A stretch of DNA of 64,000 nucleotides from Anaeramoeba flamelloides (Eukaryota; Metamonada; Anaeramoebidae), in NCBI GenBank assembly GCA_027625915.1, contig JANTQA010000016.1:2299001-2363000 (forward strand). The letters run 5' to 3'. Below are positions 60,013-64,000 of the stretch, piece after piece. Under the pieces are notes generated by a model, which did no database searches, was not told the DNA's origin, and saw only the letters and a list, made by a program, of their open reading frames with translations. Within the stretch, counting starts at the first letter, position 1. Every line of letters starts with the position of its first letter. The position numbers and the translations under genes are program-made.

Positions 60013-62408
60013 CAGCTTTTGTTAATGCAAAATAAATTATATTTGATTGTTTATTGTTTAATTATTTTGTCTTTATTCAAGAAATCTTTTGTTAACTGAA
60101 TCTGAGAGGGTTGTTTGAAATTAGAGAATTCTTTCAATTTTTCTTTAGTTTGTTTGAAATAGGAAAATTTAAGGATTGAAAAAGAATTTTTGAAAAAAAA
60201 ATAAAAAGAAATATTCGATTTTTTGGTTAAAAGTTTAAAAAGGGTTCTTTGAATTCAAAATTTTGTGTTTGTTTTTATTTTTTTATCGTTTGAAGAGATA
60301 ATTAAGAAAAATTTGAAAAAAAAGTACTAAATTTTTGTCAATAAAGAGGTTCTAATGAAAACGTGTGTAAATATTTATTTTCTTTGAAAGAGATTCCAAA
60401 TTTATTAAATTTTAAATCTAATTTTCGAAAAACTTGAAAAACAACCACTCAGCATTTTTATTTTTAAAAATTTTCACACCAAAATTATCTTGATGGAAAT
60501 CTTCGTTTTCGATGTCCATAAATTTGGATTTATTTTAAAAAGATAAAATACGTCTCACTTTGGCCACTTTTGCTCTGATCCTCTTTCTTTTGTGAAGTTA
60601 TTCTCAATTAATAGTTCTGTTCGTTTTTTAATAATGGAAAATATGGTTTTGAAAAAGTCGATCTTTTATTTTTTTAATACAAGTTCAGACATGTAAAGTA
60701 AACCATTATTTCCATAGAAAAACATAAAAAATCATTTTTATGAATCGTTTTTCGACTTAGGAGTTCTTTTAATTTTTTTTTTAAAATTGTTATATACATG
60801 TTAACAATAAACAAAAGAAAAATCGTCTATAATGTTAACTGTTTTCATAAAAAGCAATTAAGAGTGTTTTTTATCTTGTTAAGTCTCTTAATAATCTATA
60901 ATTGGTAAATTTCTTATTTTCCAACAAAAATTATTTTGAATTTTATGAAGGTTTTATTGATTTGTTTTCTTCTTTTTAAAAAAATTGTTTGAAAAATAAG
61001 ATAATTTTTATAGAGTTTTTCACCTGAAATTTTTTTCGTTCGAATTAAAAAAAAGCAAATTATTTTTTTTATTTAATTTTTTTTAAGATTCAATTGGTTG
61101 AAAATATTGTGTTGAATTTCTTTTATGTTAAATTAGTTTTCATCATTTTTTAAGGTAATAGTATTTTTTATTTTTTTTATTTTTTAAAAGAGTAAAATTG
61201 TTATTTAATATTTAGGATTTTTTGTTGACAAACACTTCATGTTGTTTTTTATCTTGGTACCAATTGCTAAATTGGATAGTTGGATAAATGTTTGTCATCA
61301 TTTTTCTTCATTTAAAACAATTAAGTATTTTAATCTGAGAGACAATCAGAAAGTTTGTTCGTTAGCTTAAAATTGTTGGTTATTTACGATTGTTAATTGT
61401 AAAATAAAAAGATCAAAATTTTTCATTCAGCTATCCAAAAAAAAAACCCACACAAGAATTAAAATAAATCATCAAAAGAACCCAATTCTAAAACCGGAAA
61501 TTAATAATTTAAGTTGATTTTAGAATTAAAAAATTTGAAATGTTACCTGACTTAAAAATCTTTTTGTAGAAAGTCGAAAGAAAATTCTATTTAATTTATT
61601 TAGAAACAAATCGTGTTGGTATTTTCTGTTGGAAAAAATATTTAATGTTGGGTAAAGGGACAAGGAAAAAAGTTACGATGGTTCTCTATTAATTCATTCT
61701 ATTTTAATTTGAAGAAGATAATAAACTTCTAAGTATTCAGAAAGAATATCAAATTTTATCCCCATAAGTTTTGTTCTTTATTTATTAAGACAACTATTGG
61801 TTAAATATTCGAAAATATGAAGAATGGAAAAAAACTTTCAGTTTGAGTTAAATTTAAGAAAGTTTTCCATAATCTAAATCATTAGAAAAAAAATAATTAG
61901 ACAATTCAGTTTAAAGTTTAACGAAGAGTTTATAATCTCAAAAATACTCATCTTATTGGGGACAATAAAGTTTTTTTAGTAATTATTATATAATCTGAGA
62001 AATAAATAATATTTATGGGCAGAAAAAAAATTAAATATTTTTTATAATGAAAAAAATATTGTTTTCTCTGATAATTTTTAAATTATCTCCAAAATTTCAA
62101 AAACGAAGAAATCTTGGTAAATAAAGTTGAATTTTTTACCTTACAGATATAGTCCATTATAATGGGATTAGGAGGTTATACTAAACCAATTTTGGTACCT
62201 TTTCAAGATTTTTACAAATTCATGTTGCTTAAGTTTAATATAATAAAATTATTATTCAATGGGATAATAAATTAGTCAATTTGGAAAATATTGGATCTTA
62301 GATCCCAAATAGTCTTTTTAACAAACCATATAAAAATTTCATAGGGGGTAATTCCCTTGTGACCCTGGAGTTTTTTTCTAAACTTTGTTATATTCAAAAG
62401 GGCCCAAG

Positions 62409-62431
62409 ATTATATATATATATATATATAT
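62409..62431. repeat. (TA)n microsatellite
   Basis: About 22 bases of TA repeat followed by a few CTAT units. Confidence 0.9.
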
Positions 62432-63082
62432 CTATCTATCAAATCTTTTGTATAAAGTGCCATTTCAAGATTAAAGAAAAATATGTACAATAATACCTAC
62501 CAAAGAACAGTTGATATTATGTATAAAGCAAAACTAATAAAATAAGAGATTTTCTTAAAAATTGAAAAACTCAAATTCCTACAGAGAACTATTTAGAAAG
62601 GACAGAAAGTTCATTTTGATCTTGTGTTGACAATTAAATAAAATTTTAATAGAAATCAAAATAATTTTTCTACAATCATTTTTACACTATCAATAACATT
62701 AGAATAACATAGTTTTTCTCAGTTATTATAAGCCTTATAAAAAAAAATTGATAAATGAATTATCTATTAAAAAAAAAATCAAAAAAAAAAATTAAAATGA
62801 GAAAAAAAGTAAAAAATGATTTCAATTTTGAAATTTTCAGAAGAAACTTGTTTTTCAAATATTCATTCAAACACTTTAAAAACTTGTAATTCACTCATTA
62901 TAACTGGTCCGATTTGAAGTGAAAATAGTTTATTTATATAATTCTCAAGAAAAAAAAACTAAAAAATAATAATTTACAATGGGGTTTTCGATTTCCTTAC
63001 TCAACTAAATTAAAAGTACCACTATTAAATTTATCCAACCATTATCAATATACACACAAATTTAAAACCAAATAAACTATTT

Positions 63083-63308
63083 TTCAAAAATTTTGGAACA
63101 CTTTTGAATGTTATTGGGAGTCGTTTTGAGGTTTATTCCAGTATTCTTAACAAAAAATAATTTCAAATTTTTAGATCCGAATCCTTTTTTCTAATTTTGC
63201 TGAATCATTTATTCTAATTTTGTAAATTTAAGTTTTCCTTTTTCAAATTTTTGTTTTTCTTTTGTTTTTATTTTTCTTTTTCTTTTTTTTGAAAAATTTT
63301 TCTTTTTC

Positions 63309-63343
<35 letters not shown>

Positions 63344-63710
63344 GATCGTGTGGAAAAAAAAAGAGATCTTCGAAAAGACAAATAATCACTAAGAAAATTT
63401 CGACTATGTAATGTCTTTGAAAATGATTTAATTATTCATAAAAAATCTTGTTGTTCAACTTTTTTTCAGTGAAAGTTCAATAATAAAAAATCGGTAATGC
63501 TCATTTCAAAAATTGTTTTACACTTATTTTTAGTTTTTGGTTTTATTTTTTTTAATTTTTAATATATCAGGCTTTTATAGATTTAGAATGACTTAAAAGT
63601 GAATTATAAATCATATTTAGTTATTAATGGTTCTTGAATACTAAAGGATAATTTTTTTTTTACAATTTATTATTTCGGGTGAGTCACAATTTTTGAAAAA
63701 GAGTTTAGTT
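63083..63710 (-). repeat. Family 3 composite repeat, copy c
   Basis: Opposite orientation to copies a and b. Contains a pyrimidine-rich block (complement of the A/G block), then TTTCAGTGAAAGTTC, a GCTCATTTCAAAAATTG end and, at the far side, GTGAGTCACAATTTTTGAAA. The last two form an inverted pair about 190 bases apart (63505-63705). Confidence 0.65.
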
Positions 63711-64000
63711 AAAATTTATTATTTGTTACAATACATTAAGGTTAATTGTAAACCAAGATGCTATTTAAATCCATGTATTTAGAAAAGGAATGTTACTAGT
63801 TTATTTTTGATTTATTATAAATAATTCACTCAAAGTTTATTCAAACAAATAGAAGGTTTTTGAATATGTTTTATAAATTTAATAGATCAATAAATCATTA
63901 TTAAAATTAAAAATCATAAAATTCGAGAACAATTATTCTATAATTATTTTTTTTTTTACAAAAAATTTCTTCTCATTTAAAGGAATTATGAGGGTTAAGT

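Larger units (their letters stand above)
60013..64000. other. Gene-free region with a family 3 repeat
   Basis: I see no gene. It holds a TA microsatellite (about 62409-62431) and family 3 copy c (63083-63710, minus orientation). Short frames are low-complexity. Confidence 0.6.

Overview
This is a very AT-rich eukaryotic window. It holds about ten protein genes with GT-AG introns, and between them lies repeat-rich DNA dominated by small terminal-inverted-repeat elements. Lys/Glu-rich low-complexity proteins, a BTB-BACK protein with a GATase-like tail, and an RGS-DUF547 gene suggest a free-living amoeboid protist. My best guess is a metamonad of the Anaeramoeba type, but this is inference from protein style only. 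No rRNA, tRNA, CRISPR array or bacterial-type operon was seen. All eight genes whose ends I could place stop at TAA.

Layout. 1-8985: no gene; microsatellites and repeat copies. 8986-11076 (-): unrecognised coiled-coil protein. 13511-14256 (-): ITPase (Ham1/ITPA), two exons. 16900-22812 (-): Sec24 of the COPII coat, three exons, with a 3.15 kb intron full of repeats. 23669-24472 (+): coiled-coil exon, possibly the 5' end of the RGS-DUF547 gene at 26657-31268 (+). 24502-24783 (-): small unrecognised ORF. 34528-35611 (-): Leo1 of the Paf1 complex, two exons. 38667-40437 (-): Lys/Glu-rich coiled-coil protein. 44784-48366 (+): ubiquitin-activating enzyme E1-like protein, three exons, with an apparently eroded nucleotide site. 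53602-55104 (+): BTB-BACK protein fused to a GATase-like domain. 57887-60012 (-): protein with an E2F-like winged helix, two exons. 60013-64000: no gene; repeats.

The genes do not form a pathway. They cover nucleotide-pool cleaning, vesicle coats, G-protein signalling, transcription and the ubiquitin system. What links them is repeat load. At least eight inverted-repeat or dispersed families occur here, several with two or three copies, in promoters, long introns and intergenic DNA. Several otherwise convincing genes carry frame breaks, mostly at long A/T runs, so assembly indels must be excluded before calling pseudogenes.
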